Shown piece after piece: positions 34,594 to 41,969 of a DNA stretch of 64,000 bases. Made by a program: the position numbers and the translations under genes. Origin of the DNA: Clostridiaceae bacterium OM02-2AC (GTDB lineage Bacteria > Bacillota_I > Bacilli_A > Erysipelotrichales > Erysipelotrichaceae); contig QULU01000001.1 of NCBI GenBank assembly GCA_003481775.1, positions 62,436-126,435 of the forward strand, given 5' to 3'. The notes below the pieces were generated by a model. That model had not been told where the DNA came from, searched no databases, and saw only the letters and a program-made list of their open reading frames with translations. The first letter of the stretch is position 1, and each line of letters begins with the position of its first letter.

Positions 34594-35886
34594 TTACGAT
34601 ACCAGCAGAAGTGAAATCTGCGGAATAAAGGTAATGGCCAGCAGAGCGATCAGAAAGAAGACGATCAGCGGCATGGCCTTTTTCGCAATCTGCATGACCG
34701 GAACATCTGTCAGCGAGCTTGCGACAAACAGATTGATACCGATCGGCGGTGTCACAAAGCCGATGGCCAGGTTGACAACCATGATGATACCAAACTGAAT
34801 CGGATCGATTCCAAGACTGTTGGTGATCGGAATCAGAATCGGAGTCAGAATCAAAATGGCTGGTGAGGTATCCATCACCATTCCAACGATCAGCAGCAGC
34901 ACATTGATCACAAGCAGCACCGCAACCTTGCCACTAAAGGTGGACAGTATAAATTCCCCTGCCATCTCCGGAATCTGCAGCAGTGTAATGATACGGGAAA
35001 ACGCCACTGCCGCGCTCAGGATAAACAGAATTGGTGCAAAGGTACGGATTGCCTCAACCAGCACACCCTTTATATCACGGAATTTTAATGTGCGGTAGAT
35101 ACACATGGAAATGATCAGCGCATAGAACACGGATATAACCGCTGCCTCTGTCGGAGATGCGATGCCACTGTAGATGCATCCCAGAATGATGACCGGTGTT
35201 AACAGCGCCCAGAAGCTGTCCAGAAACACCTTTACGAACCCCTTCTCATGCAGAACGGATACCTCCGCATGAATCTTTTCCTTATCCTCTCCATGCTTTT
35301 TACAATAATACAGCGCATACAGCATCAGCAGCAGGGCAATCAGAATCCCCGGAATGATGCCGGCCATAAACATTTTGCCAACACTGGCTCCACTCGCCAT
35401 GCCAAACAGGATAAAGGGAATGCTTGGAGGTATAATGACGCCAAGGCCGCCCGCAACCGCAACAATGGCGGTCACAAATACCTTGTCATACCCCATACGG
35501 ATCAAAAGCGGAATCGTCATACTGCCAACCGCAGCCACCGTTGCCGGTGCACTGCCGGAAATCGCACCGTAAAACAGACAGGTCACAATGACCGCACAGG
35601 GCATTCCCGCGGTATGCTCTCCTAGAAAATAGGAGAAGACGTCAAACAGCTTCTTACTGACACCGCCCTTTGCCATCAGAATACCGGATAACACAAACAT
35701 CGGGACAGCGAGCAGCGGGAAGGAATCAATTCCTCCCAGCATTGCCCGGATGATGTATTCCGCCGATATATGAAAATTGGGATCCAGCAGCGAAGGTGCC
35801 AGAGATACGGCTGAAAGCGTTGCGGAAATCGGTACGGATACGAGCAGAAGAACGATAAACAAAATCATAATTACCATTGCCAGCAT
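34594..35886 (-). CDS. TRAP transporter large permease (DctM)
   Basis: The 430-residue protein has about twelve membrane segments with DctM family marks: FPLLAVPMFVLSGILMAKGG, YGAISGSAPATVAAVGSMTIP, GGLGVIIPPSIPFILFG and IGFVTPPIGINLFV. It is the ion-coupled channel subunit. The ATG at 35886 has GGGGAG upstream; the open frame reaches further but into dctQ. It lies between dctQ and dctP with short gaps. Confidence 0.94.
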   Translation of the reverse strand: MLAMVIMILFIVLLLVSVPISATLSAVSLAPSLLDPNFHISAEYIIRAMLGGIDSFPLLAVPMFVLSGILMAKGGVSKKLFDVFSYFLGEHTAGMPCAVIVTCLFYGAISGSAPATVAAVGSMTIPLLIRMGYDKVFVTAIVAVAGGLGVIIPPSIPFILFGMASGASVGKMFMAGIIPGILIALLLMLYALYYCKKHGEDKEKIHAEVSVLHEKGFVKVFLDSFWALLTPVIILGCIYSGIASPTEAAVISVFYALIISMCIYRTLKFRDIKGVLVEAIRTFAPILFILSAAVAFSRIITLLQIPEMAGEFILSTFSGKVAVLLVINVLLLIVGMVMDTSPAILILTPILIPITNSLGIDPIQFGIIMVVNLAIGFVTPPIGINLFVASSLTDVPVMQIAKKAMPLIVFFLIALLAITFIPQISLLLVS

Positions 35887-35890
35887 ATCG

Positions 35891-36403
35891 TTACTCCCCT
35901 CTTTCCTTGATCTTTCCGCAGGTAATGAAATAGCGGATATTACCGATTTCCAGCACAATCTGCTGGAGGGCACGAATAGCGGCAAGCGTGAAGCCTACCA
36001 GCGGCGCCGCCTGTACAAAGGGCATCGGCAGTCCCAGTGCAGGTGACTTCTGCGCACTTGCGACACTCATTTGCAAATAGGTGACCGCATGCCATGCCAG
36101 AAACGCAAACAGCGCAAACAGGATCACGTTTAACACCAGCTGTGCAACGACATACACCGGCTTTGGAAACATGAGAATGACCTGATCGATTTTAATGGAA
36201 ATCCACTTTTTGATGCAGTAGCTGATGCTTAAAAACCCGCTCCAGATAAAGAGGTAGCGTGTCAGCTCCTCGGACCAGCTCAGCGACGCGTTTAGTATGT
36301 AACGGCTGAACACCTGAAGGCCCATAAGCAGTGTCATCAGCACCAGCAGTGCAATCAGCAGCGCTTCTTCCAGATTGTCATCCAGCCATCGTATAATCTT
36401 CAT
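35891..36403 (-). CDS. TRAP transporter small permease (DctQ)
   Basis: The 170-residue membrane protein has four membrane segments and the DctQ pattern VFSRYILNASLSWSEELTRYLFIW near residues 30-54 (in part: SRYILNASLSWSEELTRY). It forms the small subunit of the TRAP permease with the DctM protein encoded 4 bases downstream. GGAGGAAGTAAC precedes the start. A 12-bp inverted repeat lies upstream, between it and the MFS gene. Confidence 0.93.
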   Translation of the reverse strand: MKIIRWLDDNLEEALLIALLVLMTLLMGLQVFSRYILNASLSWSEELTRYLFIWSGFLSISYCIKKWISIKIDQVILMFPKPVYVVAQLVLNVILFALFAFLAWHAVTYLQMSVASAQKSPALGLPMPFVQAAPLVGFTLAAIRALQQIVLEIGNIRYFITCGKIKERGE

Positions 36404-36439
36404 GTTACTTCCTCCTAACCGTTAGAATTGCCGTTATTA

Positions 36440-36469
36440 TATCATACCGCACATGCGTGCGGTATGATA
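36440..36469 (-). terminator. Inverted repeat between the MFS and dctQ genes
   Basis: ATCATACCGCAC and GTGCGGTATGAT are perfect 12-base arms around a four-base loop. Only a weak T-rich stretch follows on either strand, so it could be a partial terminator or RNA-stabilising hairpin that sets the level of TRAP genes relative to upstream genes. Confidence 0.5.
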
Positions 36470-36487
36470 AATTTCCATTTATTTCTA

Positions 36488-37666
36488 CTATTTCCCTGCC
36501 AGCTTCTGAAAACGCAGGTTGACAAACAGTGCAAGCAATACACCGATGACGGTAATCACGATGTTCATCATCAGAATCTGTGCGGAGTCCATAGTACCTG
36601 CAACAGAGAGAATCGTATAATTGGAAAGACTGGACATAATCATGACAATACTTGTGATGGTTCCCTTGATATGCGGGAACAGATCATTCGCAGTTGCAGT
36701 AACCAGCTGCAGGATGACACCACCCGCACTGTAACCGACTAAGGCAGCACCGATATAGCACATCGTTTCACTGCGTGTTACATAGACAAGGATCAGCGTG
36801 ATCAGGGTTACCAGCGGATACACAAACAGGAAGCGCACACCCTTGATGCGGGATACCAGGCCAGCCGTTACGATGATGGCCGCTAGAGAACCGAAGGAAT
36901 AATATGTCTGCATCATGCTTGGATCACTCACTCCTGCCAGATCCTTTGCGAAGGTCTGTGCACAGTTCAGCCACAGCTGGAAGGTCGCGGTGCAGGTAAA
37001 GCCGATGACGATCAGCGCGATACTTTCCGCAGAGAAATGAGAATTGCGGATGTTTTCCAGCAGCCCCGGTGCTTTTTCACCGGCAGCCTTTTCTGCTTTT
37101 GGCATCGGTGCAAAGATAACCAGCACACCGATGATGAGAATCGCAATTCCACTGATGTACAACAATACGTTGTAGGAAAGACTTGCCCCGGCAAGTGCCC
37201 CCAGCATAAACGGCAGCAGCAGCTGTGCTGCAGAGATGAAGAATTTTGTCAGCATGGTTGCCAGAGAGGATCTTGGCTCCAGAATTTCCACACAGGCCGG
37301 AATGACACCGGTATCCAGAAAGGAATTCGCGATTCCTCCAAGAATTGCCGCAGCATACGCAACCCACATATTCGCTGACATAGCCACACCGATGAAGAAG
37401 ATCGCATAGGATGCGATACCGATCAGGGAGGAAAGCTTTCTTCCCATTTTATCGGACAGCGGTCCTGCGATTGGAAGGGAAATCAAACGCCCCAGTCCCA
37501 GCGCAGCCGCAACCATCGTCACCTGTCCGATGGCATCCATGCCCTGTCCCCACTGGGCAACCAGCATTTCCTTGATCACGGCCTGTCCCAGAATGGAACA
37601 GCCGATCCCGTGAATGAAGTAATTCAAGTACAAGATAAAGGCACTTGGATAGTATTTTTTATTCAT
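36488..37666 (-). CDS. MFS transporter, probably for a quinate/shikimate-type acid
   Basis: The 392-residue protein has twelve predicted membrane segments and the MFS loop motif GPLSDKMGRKLSSLIG after segment 2 (about residue 63-78). Glycine-rich segments such as LGGIANSFLDTGVIPA and VGYSAGGVILQLVTA follow. AAGGAG precedes the ATG. It lies 28 bases after the quinate/shikimate dehydrogenase gene, so it probably moves the same substrate or exports a product, in parallel to the TRAP system. Substrate not provable from sequence. Confidence 0.85.
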   Translation of the reverse strand: MNKKYYPSAFILYLNYFIHGIGCSILGQAVIKEMLVAQWGQGMDAIGQVTMVAAALGLGRLISLPIAGPLSDKMGRKLSSLIGIASYAIFFIGVAMSANMWVAYAAAILGGIANSFLDTGVIPACVEILEPRSSLATMLTKFFISAAQLLLPFMLGALAGASLSYNVLLYISGIAILIIGVLVIFAPMPKAEKAAGEKAPGLLENIRNSHFSAESIALIVIGFTCTATFQLWLNCAQTFAKDLAGVSDPSMMQTYYSFGSLAAIIVTAGLVSRIKGVRFLFVYPLVTLITLILVYVTRSETMCYIGAALVGYSAGGVILQLVTATANDLFPHIKGTITSIVMIMSSLSNYTILSVAGTMDSAQILMMNIVITVIGVLLALFVNLRFQKLAGK

Positions 37667-37693
37667 AACTTTCTCCTTATGTCGTTTGTTTAT

Positions 37694-38566
37694 TTAAAAT
37701 TTGATATCCAGAATTTCTTTCATGTAATCAATCGGCATTTCCTTACCTGTCCACAATTCAAATGCGGCAGCACCCTGATACAGCATCATGCCCAGACCGT
37801 TCATCGTCTTACAGCCGACTTCCTTTGCGACACGCAGCAGCTCGGTTTCCGTTGGCATATAGACAACATCGGTAACAATCAGATCCTTGCGCAGGAAGCT
37901 TGCGTCCGGAATGACCATCTGCCCTTCCAGCGGCTTCATTCCGACACCGGTCGCATTGGCAAACAGATAGCTGTCTTCGATTTCGCGTTTTAATGCTTCC
38001 GTATCCGCAAGATCAAACAGCGTCGCCTTACAGCTTGTTTTTTCGTTGATATTTTTTACATTTTGTTCTGCACGCTCCCAGAATTCATCACGGCGGTTGA
38101 AAATGGAAATTTCCTTAACCCCATCCAGAGCCATCTGAATTTCGATTGCCGTTGCAGCTCCACCGGCACCCGCAATGGTGACCTTCTTGCCGGCAGGCTC
38201 AATTCCTGCATCCTTTAAGGAACGCATATATCCGATACCATCGGTAATATGTCCGGTCAGTACCCCGTTGTCATTGACAACCGTATTGACAGCACCACAC
38301 AGCTCGGCAGCAGGAGATAAATGATCCAGATACTGTCCGATTACGGTTTTGTTTGGCATGGATACATTGTAGCCGCGCACCTTCAGTGCCTTAAAGCCCT
38401 TTACCGCATCCTCCAGCTCTTCGTTTCCTACCTCAAATGCGAGATAAGCATAATCAAGTCCCAGCTTCGCAAATGCCTCGTTGTGCATCTTTGGTGATTT
38501 TGAATGACGAATCGGTGTCGCAATCAATCCGATCAGTTCTGTGTGTCCGCTAATTCTTTCAGCCAT
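37694..38566 (-). CDS. Quinate/shikimate dehydrogenase (YdiB-like AroE paralogue)
   Basis: The 290-residue protein is an NAD(P)-dependent shikimate dehydrogenase family member: GLIATPIRHSKSPKMHN (substrate loop, about residues 12-28), catalytic Lys in NVSMPNKTVIGQYLD, catalytic Asp in ITDGIGYMRSL, and nucleotide-binding GAGGAATAIEIQMALDG. It is a second AroE besides the AroE-AroK fusion at 41970 and is closer in length and setting to YdiB-like enzymes, which oxidise or reduce quinate and shikimate. Cofactor preference (NAD or NADP) is not certain. It is second in the operon, 38 bases after the flavoenzyme. Confidence 0.88.
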   Translation of the reverse strand: MAERISGHTELIGLIATPIRHSKSPKMHNEAFAKLGLDYAYLAFEVGNEELEDAVKGFKALKVRGYNVSMPNKTVIGQYLDHLSPAAELCGAVNTVVNDNGVLTGHITDGIGYMRSLKDAGIEPAGKKVTIAGAGGAATAIEIQMALDGVKEISIFNRRDEFWERAEQNVKNINEKTSCKATLFDLADTEALKREIEDSYLFANATGVGMKPLEGQMVIPDASFLRKDLIVTDVVYMPTETELLRVAKEVGCKTMNGLGMMLYQGAAAFELWTGKEMPIDYMKEILDIKF

Positions 38567-38604
38567 TGTTAGTTCCTCCTTATATAACGTGTTCCGTTTC
38601 TTTT

Positions 38605-40599
38605 CTATAAAAATTCTTTCTGTTTCAATGCGTTGAGAATGTTTCTTCCCTCTGCCACACCGTCGATGATTCTTCTGGCACGTACGCTGTCACCGATATT
38701 GAACAGCTCCACATCCTCGTCCGCAAAGGTCTGCTTCAGCTCCTCCATAACCGGAGAATATGCACGCATACCCAGGCATACAAAACCGTAATCGAAATCC
38801 AGTGTTTCCATCTGCTCGTTGCGTTTTACAACAAAGTGATCCGGATGCACTTCCTGCAGTGCTGTAGAGGTCAGTACCTGAACGTTGTGTTTTTCCAGCA
38901 TATCGTAGGTTCCCACCTTGGTAACGGTATCCAGATCCTTTCCGACAACCGGAAGCATTTCCACAATGCTTACAGCAGCCCCGCGTTTTGCGAAGAATTC
39001 CACTACATCTAATCCTACCGCACCGCCGCCGACAACGCAAACCTTTTTGCCGCTGAGATCCTGTGGATACTGATCAATATGCTGGATCATACCCAAAATG
39101 CCATTGACTTGACTTCCTGGCGCATCGATGTTTTCGCGCAGTCCGCTGATGGGCGGAAGCAGTGGTGTAGAGCCGGTCGCATTGATGATGAAATCCGGCT
39201 TCAGCATCTTCACAAAGGAAGGGGTTGCCTTGGTAGACGTAAAGGTGATCAGGTTGCGCAGCTTTTCTGCACGATGAATCAGATAATCCGGAAAATCACG
39301 AAGGCGCTTCTTATCCGGAATCTTGGAAATCTCCACACTCAATCCACCCAGATGATCCTCTTTTTCAATCAGGAAGGTCGTACAGCCAACCTCTGCAGCA
39401 GTACATGCTGCCTCAAGACCGGCCGTACCGCCACCGATGACCACGACATTACATGGCTTTTTCACCTTCCAGCTGCGGTACTCCTCCCCCTCGTTAACAC
39501 TTGGATTCACACTGCAGCGAATCGGACGGTTCAAGCCGATGCGATGTCCGGAGCAGCCGATGTTGCAGGAAATACATTTACGAATCGTATCTTCCTTTCC
39601 GTAATGCACCTTATTGGTCCAGTTCGGGTCAGCAATCATCTGCCGTCCCATACCGATCAAATCTGCATCTCCGCGCTCCAGAATATCCTGTGCAACCTTA
39701 GGGTCACGGATGTTTCCGGTTGTGATGACCGGCTTCGCAAAGGCTTCCTTTACCGCTTTTGCCATATAGGAGCGCCATCCATCCGGCAGATAGTTCGCAT
39801 CGATCTGATACTGAATGGAATCCACAAGACCGCAGGATACATCAATGATGTCCGCTTCCGCATGGAAGTATTCCAGCAGCTGTATGGTATCCTCCAGCGT
39901 ATTGCCGCCCTCTAAAAATTCATCTGCACTGATCCGTACGATAATCGGGAACTGCGGCCCGACTTCCTTGCGGACAGCCTCCAGAATCAGTCTTGCAAAA
40001 CGGGCGCGGTTTTCATAGCTGCCGCCGAATTCATCTGTTCGCTTATTGGTCAGCGGAGATAAGAACTGATTGATCAGATAGGAATGTCCCGCATGGATTT
40101 CAACAGCATCAAAGCCGATGATCTGTGCACGCTTTGCCGCTTTCGCATAGCAGTCCACGATGTGCAGAATCTCCTCTTTGCTCAATGCACGCGGTGCTGC
40201 CCCGTTTTTCTTATTCGCTACATCACTCGCACTTACCGGCTGCATACCAATTCGCTCTTCCACAGCGCTAGCGCCGGCATGATTCAGCTGAATTGCGATT
40301 TTTGTGTTGTGTTTATGAATCGTCTCCACCAGCTTATACAGCCGTGGAATGTAGTTGTCATGATCAATGCGCAGCTGTGTGGTTCCATTGGATCCGCATG
40401 GATAATCCACACACGCATTTTCCACGATGATCAGTCCGGTACCGCCCATGGCACGCTGTTCGTAGTAGTCGATGTGCAGAAAACTCATCTCACCGTTCTG
40501 CTCACCAAAGTTTGTTCCCATCGGTGTCATGACAATACGGTTTGGAATCGTCATCTGCTTGACACTCAACGGCTCAAAGATTGAAGAATACTTTCCCAT
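38605..40599 (-). CDS. Old-yellow-enzyme type FMN/Fe-S/FAD oxidoreductase (2,4-dienoyl-CoA reductase-like)
   Basis: The 664-residue protein has the three parts of the dienoyl-CoA reductase/trimethylamine dehydrogenase family. An FMN-binding TIM barrel (about 1-335) contains PNRIVMTPMGTNF, IQLNHAGAS, the active-site segment EIHAGHSYLINQFLSP and GMGRQMIADP. The [4Fe-4S] site CISCNIGCSG plus RCSVNP lies at about residues 345-370. FAD/NAD(P) domains follow, with VVVIGGGTAGLEAACTAAEVG and VCVVGGGAVGLDVVEFFAKRG. Such enzymes reduce C=C bonds next to carbonyl groups. Within this operon 3-dehydroshikimate, an enone, is a plausible substrate; that is a hypothesis. It is the first gene of the operon and divergent from lysR. 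Confidence 0.87.
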   Translation of the reverse strand: MGKYSSIFEPLSVKQMTIPNRIVMTPMGTNFGEQNGEMSFLHIDYYEQRAMGGTGLIIVENACVDYPCGSNGTTQLRIDHDNYIPRLYKLVETIHKHNTKIAIQLNHAGASAVEERIGMQPVSASDVANKKNGAAPRALSKEEILHIVDCYAKAAKRAQIIGFDAVEIHAGHSYLINQFLSPLTNKRTDEFGGSYENRARFARLILEAVRKEVGPQFPIIVRISADEFLEGGNTLEDTIQLLEYFHAEADIIDVSCGLVDSIQYQIDANYLPDGWRSYMAKAVKEAFAKPVITTGNIRDPKVAQDILERGDADLIGMGRQMIADPNWTNKVHYGKEDTIRKCISCNIGCSGHRIGLNRPIRCSVNPSVNEGEEYRSWKVKKPCNVVVIGGGTAGLEAACTAAEVGCTTFLIEKEDHLGGLSVEISKIPDKKRLRDFPDYLIHRAEKLRNLITFTSTKATPSFVKMLKPDFIINATGSTPLLPPISGLRENIDAPGSQVNGILGMIQHIDQYPQDLSGKKVCVVGGGAVGLDVVEFFAKRGAAVSIVEMLPVVGKDLDTVTKVGTYDMLEKHNVQVLTSTALQEVHPDHFVVKRNEQMETLDFDYGFVCLGMRAYSPVMEELKQTFADEDVELFNIGDSVRARRIIDGVAEGRNILNALKQKEFL

Positions 40600-40614
40600 T
40601 ACTATGCCTCCTAA

Positions 40615-40674
40615 TTGTGAATGTTATCTTATTCACAAACATTACAAGGACATTATATAGATTCTGTAACATGT
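40615..40674 (-). promoter_or_regulatory. Promoter and operator of the quinate/shikimate operon
   Basis: TTGTTT (about 40675-40680) and TATAAT (40652-40657) lie 17 bases apart on the minus strand. Just downstream, within the leader, is the perfect inverted repeat TTGTGAAT-8-ATTCACAA (40615-40638). It is a candidate operator, possibly separate from the LysR site. Confidence 0.6.
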
Positions 40675-40697
40675 AAACAATTCATAATTTTTACAAA

Positions 40698-40730
40698 ATC
40701 TATAGATTTTATCTATAAATGAGCTATACT
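40698..40730 (+). promoter_or_regulatory. LysR-type box and -10 of the lysR gene
   Basis: The palindrome ATCTATAGAT (40698-40707) is followed by another ATCTATA (40711-40717) and a TATACT -10 (40725-40730). LysR proteins bind short palindromes between divergent promoters, so this is a likely binding site for the neighbouring regulator. It also shows that the upstream in-frame ATG at 40719 lies in the promoter. Confidence 0.45.
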
Positions 40731-40760
40731 ATTCGTATGGTAAATACTGGAGGTATGCGT

Positions 40761-41666
40761 ATGAATCTGAATCATCTGCACTATTTTCGCGTGCTGGCAA
40801 AAACCGAGCACTACACACAGGCTGCCAATCAGCTGGATATCACACAGCCCTCCCTCTCCCACGCCATCGCCGCTTTGGAAAGGGATTTGGGCTGCTATCT
40901 GTTTGAAAAGCAGGGGCGCAATATCAAGCTGACGAAATATGGTCGTATCTTTTATGAATATATAGATAAGGGCCTGCAGGAAATCGATCTGGGAGAGAGG
41001 CGCTTGCGCGATCTCACCTCACAGGAAAACGGTTGGATCGATCTTGCTTTTATTTATACGCTGGGCAGCCACTACGTCCCCCATCTGCTGCAGAGCTTTC
41101 TGGCTCAGTCGCAAAACCGCAATATTAAATTTTCATTGAAACAGGGCAATACAACAGAAATATTGCAGGGTCTGAAGGAGGAAAAATACGATGTGGCCTT
41201 TTGTTCCTATGTGGATCATCAGCCGGATATCAATTTTCTGCCCATTGCACAGGAGGAGGTCGTTGCCATCGTTTCCCGCAATCATCCGCTGGCGGTGCAT
41301 GACAGCGTTGATCTCGCCAGACTGAAGGAGGAAACCTTCGTCTATTATGATCGCCAAAGCGGTATCCGCCCGCTGCTGGATTCCCTGTTTGAAAAGGTCA
41401 GCATTCAGCCCAACATCATCTGTGAGGTGGAGGAGGACAGTGCCGTCATCGGTCTGGTAGCCATCAATTATGGAATCGCGCTGGTGCCAAACATCGCCAT
41501 GCTGGAACAGTTTCCAGTAAAAAAGCTGACCATCACAAATCCGCCGCATGAGCGCTATATTTATCTTGCGACTGTCAAAAACCGCTATCTTCCCCCGGCA
41601 GTACACACCTTTTGCAATTTTATCGTACATCACACCTCCATCAAAAATCCGCACATCAGTGATTGA
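40761..41666 (+). CDS. LysR family transcriptional regulator
   Basis: The 301-residue protein has the LysR winged helix-turn-helix at its start (MNLNHLHYFRVLAKTEHYT, QAANQLDITQPSLSHAIAAL at about residues 18-37) and a periplasmic-binding-like effector domain (about residues 90-295; WIDLAFIYTLGSHYVPHLL, EEEKYDVAFCS-type block, VAINYGIALVPN). I use ATG 40761 with GGAGG 7 bases upstream. It is divergent from the flavoenzyme-to-aroD operon and probably activates it in response to quinate, shikimate or a derivative; this follows from gene arrangement and LysR habits. Confidence 0.92.
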   Translation: MNLNHLHYFRVLAKTEHYTQAANQLDITQPSLSHAIAALERDLGCYLFEKQGRNIKLTKYGRIFYEYIDKGLQEIDLGERRLRDLTSQENGWIDLAFIYTLGSHYVPHLLQSFLAQSQNRNIKFSLKQGNTTEILQGLKEEKYDVAFCSYVDHQPDINFLPIAQEEVVAIVSRNHPLAVHDSVDLARLKEETFVYYDRQSGIRPLLDSLFEKVSIQPNIICEVEEDSAVIGLVAINYGIALVPNIAMLEQFPVKKLTITNPPHERYIYLATVKNRYLPPAVHTFCNFIVHHTSIKNPHISD

Positions 41667-41713
41667 TTTTCCATTTATTTTCATAAATTTTCACAGAATA
41701 TGAAAATTTGTGC

Positions 41714-41742
41714 TTGCATTTTCCGTAAGAGTGTTGTATCCT
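41714..41742 (+). promoter_or_regulatory. Promoter of the aroE-aroK/aroF attenuator transcript
   Basis: TTGCAT (41714-41719) and TATCCT (41737-41742) are 17 bases apart, with transcription expected from about 41749, just ahead of the leader peptide ribosome-binding site. Confidence 0.55.
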
Positions 41743-41764
41743 AATGGCAATAGGAGTGATACCC

Positions 41765-41812
41765 GTGAACAAATCCATACAGACAGCAGCTTATTATTTT
41801 TACTTTAGATAG
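41765..41812 (+). CDS. Aromatic amino acid leader peptide (attenuator)
   Basis: A 15-codon ORF starting with GTG reads MNKSIQTAAYYFYFR. GGAG in TAGGAGTGAT lies 8 bases upstream of the start. Five of the last six codons are Tyr or Phe (Tyr-Tyr-Phe-Tyr-Phe-Arg-stop). This matches leader peptides that sense charged tRNA, such as that of pheA in enteric bacteria. The genes it precedes make DAHP and shikimate for aromatic amino acids. The peptide itself probably has no function; ribosome stalling on the Tyr/Phe codons is the signal. It has no homology evidence; the case rests on position, codon content and the RNA structures that follow. Confidence 0.8.
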   Translation: MNKSIQTAAYYFYFR

Positions 41813-41905
41813 CCCTGAAACAAACCATTGAGATCATCGTGGTTATTTTAGCGTTTCAGGGCATAAAAAAAGCATCGAACGAAGAAAACGTTGATGCTTT
41901 TTTTG
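41812..41905 (+). promoter_or_regulatory. Attenuator hairpins and terminator of aroE-aroK/aroF
   Basis: Directly after the leader codons, GCCCTGAAAC (41812-41821) pairs with GTTTCAGGGC (41853-41862), with an inner AACCA/TGGTT stem. Two bases later a rho-independent terminator begins: AAAAAAAGCATC...ACG-AAGAAAA-CGTTGATGCTTTTTTT (about 41865-41904). TTTTAGC (41846-41852) can instead pair with GCATAAAA (41861-41868), and CGTTT with GAACG, which would pull apart the terminator arm. A ribosome held on the Tyr/Phe codons would cover 41812-41821 and favour that alternative. The exact antiterminator is my inference. Confidence 0.75.
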
Positions 41906-41969
41906 TAGCCTGTCTCGGATACAGCAAGCTTCTATGATAGAAAATTAAGAAAAGAGAGGAAGAGAACAG

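Noticed and set aside
36440..36469. Repeat as part of a dispersed repeat family or CRISPR
   Set aside because: Only one copy is seen in the window; no spacers or direct repeats, so a hairpin is the simpler reading.
40719..40760. Upstream start of the LysR gene
   Set aside because: The ATG at 40719 overlaps the probable -10 box; a strong ribosome-binding site precedes 40761.
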